This document shows, one piece after another, positions 16,819-25,775 of a DNA stretch of 41,939 nt. Every line of letters starts with the position of its first letter. The first letter of the stretch is position 1. Location: the IMG/VR virus record IMGVR_UViG_3300033388_001990, positions 1 to 41,939 of that record. One strand, 5' to 3'. A program made the position numbers and the translations under genes. The notes under the pieces were generated by a model. The model was given only the letters and a program-made list of their open reading frames with translations, was not told the DNA's origin and did not search any database. This DNA comes from a virus.

Positions 16819-18176
16819 AATTTACAATTAAAATATTAGACTTTTTGGGTGGATACTGCCCAATGTACTGGAAAAACTCATACGCAAGCTATGGGAATAA
16901 AAACATGGCTTCAGAAATGAGGAATGTTGATTTGATAGACCCAAATACTATAACACAAGGACCAGGGTTGTCAAGCATAACAGGTGCAACAGTAACAGGA
17001 GCAATCAAGGGAATACACCCTGTTTGTTTAGCAGATAATCAAACATGGGGTATAGGATCTAATGCAGTATATAGAATATCTGAAACGACAGTATCTTTAG
17101 CACAAACAACTTCATCAGTAGTAGGAGAAGATGTTGCTTTATATGGAGGAGCTTTGAAATACTCATCTGCAACACAGATAGGAACTTATGATTTAGCAGC
17201 TACTTGGGATACAGATTGGTGGACTACAGTAGCCTCAGGAAGTGCTTTAAATGCCTCTCATCCACATCCCATGGAATCAGCAGGAACAAGTGGAATACTA
17301 TATATAGGGAATGGCAGATATGTAGCTTCTTGGGATGGAGCAACTGCAACAGATGACGCATTTGACACAACAGACACAAGTTCACAGATTGTTTCTCTTA
17401 AATGGAACCAGAATAGATTATGGATTGCAGCTAATAGACCAAACGTAGAAGGTAGAAAGTATGGCTCAGTATATATTTGGGATGGTAACGCACCTAGTTG
17501 GGAGAACCAAGTAAAAATAGAGGGTGAAATAGGAACATTATATATAAAAGGGGGTATCACTTATGTATTTTATAAGACTAATCTAAAAGAAGATATTTGT
17601 TCTTTAGGATATATAGACGGAAACCAAATAAGAAAACTAAAAGACTACTCAGGAAGCCTACCAAACTTTGCACAAGTAACAGACTATCAAGACTTTATCT
17701 TATGGGTTTCTGATACTTCAACATTAGCTTTTGGAGCAGGCGACCCACAATTAAATGGAAGATTATTCAACTTATCTAATTGCGGAGAAGGCGGATTAGC
17801 TAATCCATTTGGAGAACCATTAACAGCTTTTAGTGGGAGTGTAAGACAATTTAGCGGATACAACACAGATTGTAATTGGAAATCAATGTTCTTTGACATT
17901 AAAGGAGACGAAAGAAAAGGTATTATAGATAAACTTATATTTGACTTTGAACCTTTGGCGACTAACGCTAAAGTAGATTGGACTCTTAGAAGTGAAGACG
18001 GAACAGCATTGAGGACAGGAGGTATATCTCATACAGCCAATGGAGAAGTAACAACTATACAAGAATGGTTTGACTCAAATGCAGAAAAAGTAAGAATGGA
18101 ATTAGACTGGTCTAACGGCTCAGTGACTAACCCAGTAAAAATAAAAAGTATAAAGAAATATGGCAGAACAGAATGA
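16815..18176 (+). CDS. Tail/virion protein, possibly hub or stabilisation protein
   Basis: This 453-residue protein is rich in beta structure and tryptophan. A repeated pattern (QTWGIGSNAVYRIS, GILYIGNGRYVASWDG, LKWNQNRLWIAANR, SVYIWDGNAPSWEN) suggests a beta-propeller, as in podovirus tail hub or P22 gp10-like proteins. It has no membrane segment. The ATGA overlap with the transketolase gene shows that the sugar genes were inserted inside a coupled tail operon. Assignment to tail is by context and fold impression. Confidence 0.65.
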   Translation: MKFTIKILDFLGGYCPMYWKNSYASYGNKNMASEMRNVDLIDPNTITQGPGLSSITGATVTGAIKGIHPVCLADNQTWGIGSNAVYRISETTVSLAQTTSSVVGEDVALYGGALKYSSATQIGTYDLAATWDTDWWTTVASGSALNASHPHPMESAGTSGILYIGNGRYVASWDGATATDDAFDTTDTSSQIVSLKWNQNRLWIAANRPNVEGRKYGSVYIWDGNAPSWENQVKIEGEIGTLYIKGGITYVFYKTNLKEDICSLGYIDGNQIRKLKDYSGSLPNFAQVTDYQDFILWVSDTSTLAFGAGDPQLNGRLFNLSNCGEGGLANPFGEPLTAFSGSVRQFSGYNTDCNWKSMFFDIKGDERKGIIDKLIFDFEPLATNAKVDWTLRSEDGTALRTGGISHTANGEVTTIQEWFDSNAEKVRMELDWSNGSVTNPVKIKSIKKYGRTE

Positions 18177-19572
18177 AGACATAATTGACATAGCACCAGA
18201 GATTATAGTCCCTGTTCCTTTATCCGAACAGATACAACAAAAAGAAACTATAAGTAATAAAAATATTACAGCTAGTAGATTTTCAGGTGGCAGTATTTAT
18301 GGAGGTTCTAAAAACACAGTGTTTAGATTCGAACAAGACCAAGGAATATGGCTAGGGAACGCTGATTTTAATGAAGCACCTTTTAGTGTGGACATGTCAG
18401 GAACAATGCTTGCCTCAGATTGGAAAACAGCATCGACAGGAAAGAGAATAGAATTAAGTGGAGCTAACGCTAATATAGAAGGATATAACGCTGCTAATGA
18501 TTTAGAATGGAGATTAGGAGGTATTAACTCTGATTTAGCAATTTTTACATTCGCAGATAGACACTCTATAGATATAAATTGTGGGTTTGCTTTAACAACA
18601 GCAGATGGATTAATAGATGTTCATATTAGTCATGTAGATGCGACTGCTACAATGTTTAATTTACAACATGCTGGAATTGGATATATTATTGATGCTCAAG
18701 TAGATAGCCATGCATCAAGAACAAAAGCTACAGCTCGTTTTGATGCTGTGTCTGGACAAGGAGCTAATATAAATTTACATCCTATAATTAACTCTCCGCA
18801 AACACCCGATGAAGGAGATTTATATGCTGATAATGACCATAAAATATATTATTGGAATGATAGTAGTTGGATAGATTTAACAGCAGATACACAACCATAT
18901 CCCACTGAAATGCTTATGGGAGCAGGAGAAGCTACAGAGAATCAAGATTATTGGAATTTCAATTTGCCACTTCTTATAAGTACTGATGTTCCTACTGGTA
19001 ACTTTTGGACATTAGATAATGTAAATATAGGAAATACAGGAATGAGTTGTATAGGATTTGGATGTGCAATAGATTTAGCAGGTTCGCTTATGACAACTAA
19101 TCCTATATTTCTTATAGGACAAAATGATTATATAAATTTTGGTTCAGGTAAAAATATTATAGTAGAATGGGGTGGAATCTATGGATTTCCGTTGGTAGGA
19201 CACGGAGAACAAGGTGGGTTTGGGTTAGCTTCGTCAGATGCAGCCTTTCAAGATTATGATGACCAAACAGATGATGCAGTATGTTTTACAATGGAACAAA
19301 CAAATCTATATGCTCACACAGCAAATGCAGGAGCTGGACACACAGAAACTCTTATTACAGGAATAACATTAACAAATATAAATACATTCAGAATAGAATT
19401 TGATGGTGGAACGAACGCTAAATTTTATATAAACGGTGTTTTAAAGGCAACACACACAACTAACTTACCAGATAGCGAAGATGTAAAATTCGGTTATGGA
19501 GCTACTGGTAACTCAAATGATTATTTTAACCATTCAACATTAATAGTCCCATACGTTTCAATAGAAAAATAA
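18160..19572 (+). CDS. Tail fibre or tailspike-like protein (470 aa)
   Basis: The protein has an N-terminal short helical adaptor, then a beta-structured shaft (SRFSGGSIYGGSKNTVFRFE). Next comes a segment common in fibres just before the tip (TPDEGDLYADNDHKIYYWND), and a C-terminal domain that looks like a concanavalin/LamG-type jelly roll (TFRIEFDGGTNAKFYINGVL, then KATHTTNLPDSEDVKFGYGA). The latter is a recurrent carbohydrate-binding or tip domain in phage fibres. It overlaps the preceding gene by 17 bases. It is a probable second receptor-binding protein besides the split fibre at the window ends. Confidence 0.75.
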   Translation: MAEQNEDIIDIAPEIIVPVPLSEQIQQKETISNKNITASRFSGGSIYGGSKNTVFRFEQDQGIWLGNADFNEAPFSVDMSGTMLASDWKTASTGKRIELSGANANIEGYNAANDLEWRLGGINSDLAIFTFADRHSIDINCGFALTTADGLIDVHISHVDATATMFNLQHAGIGYIIDAQVDSHASRTKATARFDAVSGQGANINLHPIINSPQTPDEGDLYADNDHKIYYWNDSSWIDLTADTQPYPTEMLMGAGEATENQDYWNFNLPLLISTDVPTGNFWTLDNVNIGNTGMSCIGFGCAIDLAGSLMTTNPIFLIGQNDYINFGSGKNIIVEWGGIYGFPLVGHGEQGGFGLASSDAAFQDYDDQTDDAVCFTMEQTNLYAHTANAGAGHTETLITGITLTNINTFRIEFDGGTNAKFYINGVLKATHTTNLPDSEDVKFGYGATGNSNDYFNHSTLIVPYVSIEK

Positions 19573-19586
19573 ATTAACAAAATAAT

Positions 19587-20972
19587 ATGGCATTAACACC
19601 AGAACAAGTAACAGAATATTATGCTACAGAAGGAAAGAAGGCAAGACCGCTTTCTCCTTTAGCGTGGCAAGCACAACAACAAGGTAGAACTGACATTGCT
19701 CAAAGAACATCGGCTACCACCCAAAAGATAAGCCAAAACTTATTTACTCAACCTAATCAAATAGTAGATAACACGGCGGCTCCTATCTTACCTAGTCCCG
19801 CAACTAATGTAACGAACTTTGTAGCACCAGCTCAAGCTTCTTTTCAACAAATCTCAGACCAAATATCTCAGACTTATGAAAAAAGATTAGCAGATGCACA
19901 AAAACAATCACAACAAGCGGCAGAGAAATCACAAGGATTACTAGCTAAAGCAGAACAGTTTCTCACTCAAAGAGCAGAGACTCAAGCACCAGATACCCAA
20001 CAGCTATTTCAAGATACATTGGGGCAATTTGGATTTACTCAAGAGTCTTTTCAACAACAACAGTCTTTAATAGACCAAATGGCTGGATTTAATGCTCAGA
20101 TAGCACAAGTAGATGCTGTAGCTGGGCAAAAAGAGATAGAATCAGAAAGAAGAGGTATGCCTGTTTCCTTTATAAGAGGAGAACAAGCATTAATTAGAAG
20201 ACAAGCGTCAGTAGAGAAAGCAGGATTAGCAGCACAAGCAGGAGCAATAGGAGCTCAATTAGAAGCTACTAGAGGTAATTTGTCTCAAGCACAAAGCTTC
20301 GCATCACAAGTAGTGAACGCAGCTACTTACCAATATCAACAAACTAAGAGTGATTTAGAGTGGGGATATAACACCTATAGTGATTTGTATAACAGTATGC
20401 AAGACGACCAAAAGGCAATTTGGGATGACATTTATGCAGAGAACTTAAATGAAATGAATGTTAGAAAAGACGAAGCACAGCAAATAATGAACTTAGTTTT
20501 AGATGCAGCTAGTCAAGGGATACAACTAACCTATAATCCAGCGACAGATGATTATAACACAGTAGCACAAAGATATTCAGCATCGTTAGTAAACAGACCA
20601 CAACAACAACAACAAGTAGTAGGATTTACTGGGACACAAAAGCTTAAACTAGAACAAGCAGGATTAGGCAATGCACCAAGACAACAACAGTTAGACTTCT
20701 TATTCAATGATGAAGCTGATGAGTTAGGATACACCCCTGACCAGAAAAAGAAATTAAGAGCATTTAAAGTAGATATTAACGACACAGAATTAGCTGATAC
20801 CTTGATTTATAGAGGCGAGCAAGAATATAGAAGATTAGTTCAGCAAAGAGAAGCTGGCTTATCACCTAGTTTTATTAGCCAAGTTGGTCAAGCAGCTAAA
20901 GCAATACCGAGTGCAACAAAAGATGTTTTCTCTTCTATATGGGATAGCGTTAAAGGTTTCGCTGGATTTTAA
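19587..20972 (+). CDS. Putative internal/ejection protein (461 aa)
   Basis: This glutamine- and alanine-rich protein has long predicted helices (SFQQISDQISQTYEKRLADA, AEKSQGLLAKAEQFLTQRAE, VEKAGLAAQAGAIGAQLEAT). There is no signal peptide and it is highly soluble in composition. Together with the 792-residue protein that follows two bases later, it matches the paired internal virion (DNA-ejection) proteins placed at the end of podovirus structural operons. These proteins leave the head and build a channel across the envelope. The role is inferred from composition and order only. Confidence 0.65.
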   Translation: MALTPEQVTEYYATEGKKARPLSPLAWQAQQQGRTDIAQRTSATTQKISQNLFTQPNQIVDNTAAPILPSPATNVTNFVAPAQASFQQISDQISQTYEKRLADAQKQSQQAAEKSQGLLAKAEQFLTQRAETQAPDTQQLFQDTLGQFGFTQESFQQQQSLIDQMAGFNAQIAQVDAVAGQKEIESERRGMPVSFIRGEQALIRRQASVEKAGLAAQAGAIGAQLEATRGNLSQAQSFASQVVNAATYQYQQTKSDLEWGYNTYSDLYNSMQDDQKAIWDDIYAENLNEMNVRKDEAQQIMNLVLDAASQGIQLTYNPATDDYNTVAQRYSASLVNRPQQQQQVVGFTGTQKLKLEQAGLGNAPRQQQLDFLFNDEADELGYTPDQKKKLRAFKVDINDTELADTLIYRGEQEYRRLVQQREAGLSPSFISQVGQAAKAIPSATKDVFSSIWDSVKGFAGF

Positions 20973-20974
20973 TT

Positions 20975-23353
20975 ATGGATAACATATTTTCAAAAATAGG
21001 AAGCGGCATAAAAAGCGGCGTACAAAGCGTTGCTTCTGTTGTGCGTGGAATTCCTGAAGCACTTAAAAAACAAAGAAAGTTCTTCCGCCAATTCGGACCA
21101 CAAACTCCAGAAGAGGCTAGGGAAGTCGGATTAATACCAACTAAGATTGGTGATGAGACTTTTTATTTAGACCCTTTGGGATTTGTTACTGGAATTAAGA
21201 AAGTTGGAGGGAAAGCAGTTTCCGAAGCTGTAAAGACACTAACAAAGAGCCCAGCACTAACTAAGCATTTCGGATTCTTAAAAGAAATTTCAGCTCCGTT
21301 AGAATTAAGACCACCATCTAAAGTACAATTAACTGGAAAAGCAATAGAACAAGGCATAGCACTTAGAGCTACTAAAGCTGGAAAACTTGTGCCGTCAGTT
21401 AGAAAATCTGGTGTATTTGTCCCAGAAGAATTTGCAACTTACAAGAATTTTAAAGATGTTAAGCCAGGAGCTTTTGGCGGAACTAAAGATATAACAAGAT
21501 TAATTCAAGAAATTGATGGAGCTTTGCCTACAAAAGAATTAGTAAAACTTCCAGGTCAAGCTGGCCCAACAACTAAATATGTTTTATGGAGGACTAGAGA
21601 TATGATGAAACAATCTATTGAATTTCAACAAGAGAGTTTGATTAGATTAAAAAAGATTATAGGAAACATAAAACCTAGGTCTAAAGAAGCTCAGACCGCT
21701 AATAGGGTATTGGAAAAAATAGGCTCAGCAGACAAGAACCTTCCTATAGATACTTTAATTGCTAAAAAATCAATTAGCGAAATTACAACAAATCCAGAAA
21801 TAGTTAGGCTAGCAAGAAACGCTAGAAACTTTTTTGATGATATGTTAGATATGCAAAACGTTGTAAGGCAAGAAAGAGGACAGAAATTAATACCTAAAAG
21901 AGATTTTTATTCTCCTAATGAATTTAAAAATAGAAGTTTGTGGGAAAAGTCTTTTGGATTAAAACAAGAACCAGCTAAACTTATTCGAACACCAGAATTA
22001 CCAGATTATATTTTTCCTGATAAACCATTTAATCCAAGAGAATTAGCTAGGGAACATGGCTTAAAAGAATTTGAAAAGGAAATGGACTTAGTGACTTTAA
22101 TGGATAACTATACTAGAACAGCTACTAAAGATATATTTTCTACATCTATTATACAAAATAATAAAGCATTTATTCAACAACTAGATTCTATGGGCTTACC
22201 AAACTCAGCACGTTCATTACAGAATTGGACAGCAGAAGCATTTGCAGGAGTAAAAGCTAGTGTAGATAGAACAGCAAACCTATCTCCTTCTATAGAGAAA
22301 GGAATGGCTTGGTGGAGAAGAAGACTTGCTAGAAGTGTTTTCCCATTAAACTTTGCATGGAATACTTTCATACAAACAGGTTCAGCAACCTTAACTGGGA
22401 CTAGATATGGATGGCTCAACACAGCTAAGTCAGCACAAGAATGGTTTACTAATCCAATCATTAGAGATGAAATATTTGAAAACGCTTATTCACAAATTAT
22501 TAAATCTCAAAAGATTGGTAAAATTAGTCAGCAAGATATTAATAAAGGAATTGTAGCATCTAAAAAACTGACACAAGGAAAGCTTGATACAGCAACAGAC
22601 GCAGCAAATTTCATGACAGAATGGATAGAGAAGAACCTTACTGGAATGTCAGTAAGAGCTGCTTATAAGGATGGAGCTAAAAGAGGACTAAAAGGAAAGG
22701 CATTGTGGGAATATGCTTCTGATGGAGGTGCTAAAACTCAATCTATGTATAATATGGAAGACTTACCTGGTATCTTAAGGTCTAACCTTGTAAAAACAGG
22801 AGCTCCGTTTCAAACGTTTTCTTTTGAGATGTTTAACTCTATGAGAGAATTTGCAGGTAAAACAGGAGTACCACCTGGAACTTTTCAAGAAAGAATGAAA
22901 ATGCTTTTAAGATTTGGTGCAGGGATGTGGGCTACTAATACAGTGAGTGAAGCAGCTAACGGAAGAAGACCATGGGAAGCGTCTTCATTTATACCTTTTT
23001 ATGGAAACTTTATTACACCGATATTTTCCAATAAATCATCAGACACAGCAAGAGCACTTCCTAGTTTTATAAGTGTTGGTAGAGATGTTGCAGAAGGAAT
23101 GGAAGATGTTATTAAAGATGGAGACTTTACTAAATTAAGAAAAACAGCAATCCGTTATGGACTGCCGTTTGGTGGTACTCAAGCTAATAGAGTAGTAGAA
23201 GGTATTATTGATAATTCTAAAGAAGGACATGAAAGTGCTTCTGGTAAATTATTGTTTCCTATTGTAGAATCTAAAGAAAAGATGAGAGCAATATTATTTG
23301 GTCCTTATGGAACAAAAGCTGGACAAGAATTTATTAAAAAAAGAAATCAATAA
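20975..23353 (+). CDS. Large internal/ejection protein (792 aa)
   Basis: The N-terminus is an amphipathic helix (NIFSKIGSGIKSGVQSVASV). A long alpha-helical body follows, with the segment WWRRRLARSVFPLNFAWNTF leading into a Gly/Thr-rich hydrophobic stretch, and later AASFIPFY-like hydrophobic patches. Similar large proteins are found last in podovirus structural operons and in phage large polyvalent proteins. It could be a membrane-interacting ejection protein. I see no lysozyme or protease motif. The 3' end overlaps a small leftward ORF (23347-23454). Confidence 0.65.
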   Translation: MDNIFSKIGSGIKSGVQSVASVVRGIPEALKKQRKFFRQFGPQTPEEAREVGLIPTKIGDETFYLDPLGFVTGIKKVGGKAVSEAVKTLTKSPALTKHFGFLKEISAPLELRPPSKVQLTGKAIEQGIALRATKAGKLVPSVRKSGVFVPEEFATYKNFKDVKPGAFGGTKDITRLIQEIDGALPTKELVKLPGQAGPTTKYVLWRTRDMMKQSIEFQQESLIRLKKIIGNIKPRSKEAQTANRVLEKIGSADKNLPIDTLIAKKSISEITTNPEIVRLARNARNFFDDMLDMQNVVRQERGQKLIPKRDFYSPNEFKNRSLWEKSFGLKQEPAKLIRTPELPDYIFPDKPFNPRELAREHGLKEFEKEMDLVTLMDNYTRTATKDIFSTSIIQNNKAFIQQLDSMGLPNSARSLQNWTAEAFAGVKASVDRTANLSPSIEKGMAWWRRRLARSVFPLNFAWNTFIQTGSATLTGTRYGWLNTAKSAQEWFTNPIIRDEIFENAYSQIIKSQKIGKISQQDINKGIVASKKLTQGKLDTATDAANFMTEWIEKNLTGMSVRAAYKDGAKRGLKGKALWEYASDGGAKTQSMYNMEDLPGILRSNLVKTGAPFQTFSFEMFNSMREFAGKTGVPPGTFQERMKMLLRFGAGMWATNTVSEAANGRRPWEASSFIPFYGNFITPIFSNKSSDTARALPSFISVGRDVAEGMEDVIKDGDFTKLRKTAIRYGLPFGGTQANRVVEGIIDNSKEGHESASGKLLFPIVESKEKMRAILFGPYGTKAGQEFIKKRNQ

Positions 23354-23454
23354 ATAAAAGAACCAGATATTCTAAAAGAAATATATCCAGTTACTAACAT
23401 CACAGAAAAGACAACAAATATTCCTTTAATTAATTTTAAATCTATATTGTTCAT
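23347..23454 (-). CDS. Hydrophobic micropeptide (35 aa) on the opposite strand
   Basis: Reading leftward from the ATG at 23454 to the TGA at 23347, this short ORF encodes MNNIDLKLIKGIFVVFSVML... with one clear membrane helix and a polar C-terminus. It is preceded by a strong leftward promoter (about 23684-23712) and a 220-nt structured leader. Its last seven bases overlap the 3' end of the ejection gene on the other strand. Candidate roles are a type I toxin-like peptide, a superinfection-exclusion peptide or a lysis accessory. Without homology the gene call itself is moderate. Confidence 0.5.
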   Translation of the reverse strand: MNNIDLKLIKGIFVVFSVMLVTGYISFRISGSFIY

Positions 23455-23677
23455 ATAATTAATAAACCAACGAAACGATATAACTTCAGAACCCCGATAA
23501 CAGTTCCCCCTACCCCAAACGTAAAAGTTTGAAGTAGGAAAACTGGTTGGATTAACTTCGTCACCCCGATTACTCTTTAGGCGAGTAACAACCCCAGCAT
23601 ATATAGTCTTAAAGCGTTAGCCCTCGGATTTGCACCGTATTTAAAGTCGCACCATATAATTTATTCCCCCAGCGACT
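23455..23677 (-). ncRNA. Structured leader RNA upstream of the micropeptide
   Basis: The leftward transcript predicted to start near 23677 has several stems. AGTCGC pairs with GCGACT near its 5' end. GTTACTC pairs with GAGTAAT (about 23575-23595). A 19-bp hairpin pairs CAGTTTTCC and TACTTCAAAC with GTTTGGGGTA and GGGGGAACTG (about 23500-23545). Two copies of an ATCGGGGT-N4-GAAGTTA motif flank the long hairpin. This is far more structure than a plain leader needs. It may be a riboswitch-like or antisense regulatory RNA. No known class is matched with confidence. Confidence 0.55.
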
Positions 23678-23683
23678 ATAGCC

Positions 23684-23712
23684 ATCATATCATAAAATTA
23701 AAACATTGTCAA
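23684..23712 (-). promoter_or_regulatory. Sigma-70 promoter, leftward
   Basis: On the minus strand, TTGACA (plus-strand 23707-23712) and TATGAT (23684-23689) are separated by 17 bases, close to the full consensus. Transcription would begin near 23677, at the first paired base of the structured leader. Confidence 0.7.
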
Positions 23713-23717
23713 GTATT

Positions 23718-23951
23718 ATGGAAGAATTAACAACATTAGCACAATATGGAATAGCAGGAGTCTGCATAGCATTAATCATTTTTACATTCTGCGTTTTAAG
23801 AATGGTTTTTAAAATTTTAGGAAATCATATAAATCATAATACAGAAGCCCTAACAAAGATGATAGAGAAGTTAGACCAAGATATTCGTTCACAAAGAGAT
23901 AACACACAGGTCTTAAGAGATTTAAAAAACGTCTTAATTAGCAAAAAATAG
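23718..23951 (+). CDS. Small membrane protein, holin-like (77 aa)
   Basis: This protein has one strong N-terminal membrane helix (YGIAGVCIALIIFTFCVLRM) followed by a charged, coiled-coil-like tail (ALTKMIEKLDQDIRSQRDNT) and a lysine-rich end. The layout of a single helix plus a charged helical tail is that of small phage holins or spanin-like membrane proteins and of YtxH/XhlA-type haemolysin-like proteins. A TTG at 23706 is in frame, but the ATG at 23718 is preferred. The lysozyme gene is far away (31924), so a lysis role is only a possibility. Confidence 0.6.
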   Translation: MEELTTLAQYGIAGVCIALIIFTFCVLRMVFKILGNHINHNTEALTKMIEKLDQDIRSQRDNTQVLRDLKNVLISKK

Positions 23952-23960
23952 TTATCCACA
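23952..23960 (+). promoter_or_regulatory. DnaA box (perfect 9-mer)
   Basis: TTATCCACA matches the strict consensus of the bacterial initiator DnaA. It ends one base before the -35 hexamer of the promoter at 23962. Two other perfect copies (30411, 34879) are also promoter-adjacent. Confidence 0.6.
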
Positions 23961-23961
23961 G

Positions 23962-23989
23962 TTGACGCAGTTGTTTGACGTGGTATAAT
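23962..23989 (+). promoter_or_regulatory. Sigma-70 promoter for the 23998 operon; leaderless start
   Basis: TTGACG (23962-23967) and TATAAT (23984-23989) are spaced by 16 bases. The expected transcription start (about 23996-23998) coincides with the ATG at 23998, so the mRNA would be leaderless or nearly so. Confidence 0.75.
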
Positions 23990-23997
23990 TTAATAAG

Positions 23998-24963
23998 ATG
24001 AAAAAACCAAAAATATTATTGATTGGTTCTAGTATAAGAAGTATTGGGGACCTAAGTTATTTGGAAGAGATAAATAAAGGTTTGTGCAATTCAGAAATCG
24101 CACTGGCATCAGCTTACCATGGAATAAAAGAATACACAAGCGACATAGAATATCAAAGATTGAACAATAGTTACTTCCCAGATTTAATTGACAAGATAAA
24201 AGAAGCAGACGGAATCATATTTGGCACTCCAGTATATTTCGGACATAGAAATTCTTTATTAGATGAGTTAATCAGTTTCATACCAGAGGGTATTTTATTA
24301 GATAAAGTTTGTGGAGTAGTAAGTGTTGGAGCTAAAAGAAATGGCGGACAAGAAACTACAAATGTTTTTACAATGTGGGACTTAATGGGAAAGGGAGCAC
24401 TATGCGTTAACGACGGAGCTCCAATAAGTCAGTTCGGTGGAACAGGTATAGCAGGAAAGTTAGGAGACATGAAGAAGGATAAAACTGGGCTAGAACAATG
24501 TTTCGGTCTAGGACAAAGAGTAGCACATGTTGCCGACATTATAAAACAAGAGAAATATGCTAATGCCACAATAACAAGAATTGACGTACCAAGAACAATA
24601 GCTCATGGATTTGACCATTGCAGAGGTTGTGCAGAATGCCCCTTACCAATTGAAAAAGATTATAAATGTAGAAACACAGAAGATTATATGGGAACACTAC
24701 ATAAAGAAATTGTCAAGGCAGATGGACTGCATTTTATAGGGTTCAGTATGAGACTGTTCGAAAGAATGAGATACCTTAGAAGAGATAATTTTAGACTTAC
24801 ATATACAGTTGTTCATTGTGAAGATGTAAAACAAGTTCCCATATTTATTAAGCTCAATACAATATTATGCAGGAATAATTTAGATAAATATGCGATGAGA
24901 ATAAAAGGAGGTTTGAAAAAGGTATCTAAAAATAAACAAAAGTATGAAGCCATCGGACATTAA
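23998..24963 (+). CDS. Flavodoxin-fold (NADPH-dependent FMN reductase-like) protein with Cys cluster
   Basis: This 321-residue protein has an N-terminal flavodoxin-like domain. The strand KPKILLIGSS ends in the phosphate loop, and IIFGTPVYFGHRNSLLDELI is the classic isoprenoid-FMN reductase motif. A cysteine cluster follows at about residue 210 (HCRGCAECP, then C about ten residues later). After it a second, diverged flavodoxin-type half (GLHFIGFSMRLFERMRYLRR) appears. The Cys cluster resembles those of flavodoxin/iron-sulfur flavoproteins and could bind Fe-S or zinc. It opens an operon with sugar-modifying genes. Its redox substrate is unknown. Confidence 0.7.
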   Translation: MKKPKILLIGSSIRSIGDLSYLEEINKGLCNSEIALASAYHGIKEYTSDIEYQRLNNSYFPDLIDKIKEADGIIFGTPVYFGHRNSLLDELISFIPEGILLDKVCGVVSVGAKRNGGQETTNVFTMWDLMGKGALCVNDGAPISQFGGTGIAGKLGDMKKDKTGLEQCFGLGQRVAHVADIIKQEKYANATITRIDVPRTIAHGFDHCRGCAECPLPIEKDYKCRNTEDYMGTLHKEIVKADGLHFIGFSMRLFERMRYLRRDNFRLTYTVVHCEDVKQVPIFIKLNTILCRNNLDKYAMRIKGGLKKVSKNKQKYEAIGH

Positions 24964-25198
24964 CTTTAAAATAGATAGCAAGCATGGGTTAGAAGTTTAT
25001 TATTGTATGTTTGTTAATGGCTATCATTCGCCTCAACGCAGATGGGATAAATGGTTATGCATAGCATGCAATAAAATTTATAATAGTCAAGAAGAATATG
25101 AGAAAGAGCATATGTTTGTTTGCAAAATAGATAATAAAAGGTTTGAAATAGAAAAAATATTATGCGATAAAATTTATGAAAAAAATACTCGTACTTAG
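24944..25198 (+). CDS. Small protein with possible zinc-binding Cys/His (84 aa)
   Basis: This protein overlaps the upstream gene by 20 bases and the downstream deacetylase by 23. WLCIACNKIYNSQEEYEKEH followed by MFVCK gives a C-x2-C-x15-17-H-x3-C arrangement like a C2H2/C2HC zinc finger. The first third has YYCMFVNGYHSPQRRWDKW. I recognise no family. Coupling with the flavoprotein and the LmbE-type deacetylase suggests a part in the same process. Confidence 0.6.
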   Translation: MKPSDINFKIDSKHGLEVYYCMFVNGYHSPQRRWDKWLCIACNKIYNSQEEYEKEHMFVCKIDNKRFEIEKILCDKIYEKNTRT

Positions 25199-25775
25199 TC
25201 CACATCCCGACGACGGCGTCATAGGTTGTGGAGGATATATAAATAAAGCGTTAGAGAATGGAGCAGAAGTATTATATGTTATATTCTCTTGTAATAAACA
25301 AGGCTTCAGTGAGTTAGAAATAGAAAATTCAATAAGAGAATTAGGGGTGGCTGAAGATAGAATAATCACACTTGATTATCCAGTCAGAAGATTTAATGAA
25401 TATAGACAAAGCTTATTGCAAGAACTTATTCAACTTAGAGGACAGTTCGAACCAGACATAGTATTATGTCATTCTAGCTTTGACAAACATCAAGACCACG
25501 AAGTTATTAACAACGAGGCAAAGAGAGCATTTAAACATACTACGTTGCTAGGGTATGACCTACCTTGGAACACAAAAGACTTTAGGCATGACGCTTATAA
25601 GCCTTTAGAAGAAAAACATATTAGTAAAAAGATTGTAGCTATGGGAAAATGTGAGAGCCAATCCCACAGAAGATATTACAACCCAGAGCTAAGAATGGCA
25701 CAAGCTAGATATATAGGAGAGAAAAAGGATTTAGATTACGCAGAAAGTTTTGAAATAATTAATCTTATTTTATGA
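25176..25775 (+). CDS. LmbE/PIG-L family deacetylase
   Basis: This is a zinc-dependent N-deacetylase of 199 residues. The HPDD motif at residues 10-13 (LSPHPDDGVIGCGG) and the later HQDH at 105-108 supply the metal ligands and catalytic Asp. AQARYIGEKKDLDYAESFE is the usual C-terminal segment. Such enzymes deacetylate GlcNAc-type groups on lipids, nucleotide sugars or glycans and are frequent in surface-polysaccharide clusters. The next gene (ATP-grasp) overlaps by four bases. Together with the DegT and GNAT genes it suggests handling of amino/N-acyl sugars. Confidence 0.9.
   Translation: MKKILVLSPHPDDGVIGCGGYINKALENGAEVLYVIFSCNKQGFSELEIENSIRELGVAEDRIITLDYPVRRFNEYRQSLLQELIQLRGQFEPDIVLCHSSFDKHQDHEVINNEAKRAFKHTTLLGYDLPWNTKDFRHDAYKPLEEKHISKKIVAMGKCESQSHRRYYNPELRMAQARYIGEKKDLDYAESFEIINLIL

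Noticed and set aside
23600-23645. Cobalamin riboswitch on the minus strand (GGTGCAAATCC)
   Set aside because: The B12 box (GCCACTG) and the rest of the conserved core are missing, and the downstream gene is a micropeptide with no link to cobalamin.
23590-23680. Group I intron core (TATAGTC and GACTATA segments)
   Set aside because: The two P7-like halves occur in the wrong order on both strands and no P3/P8 layout can be drawn.
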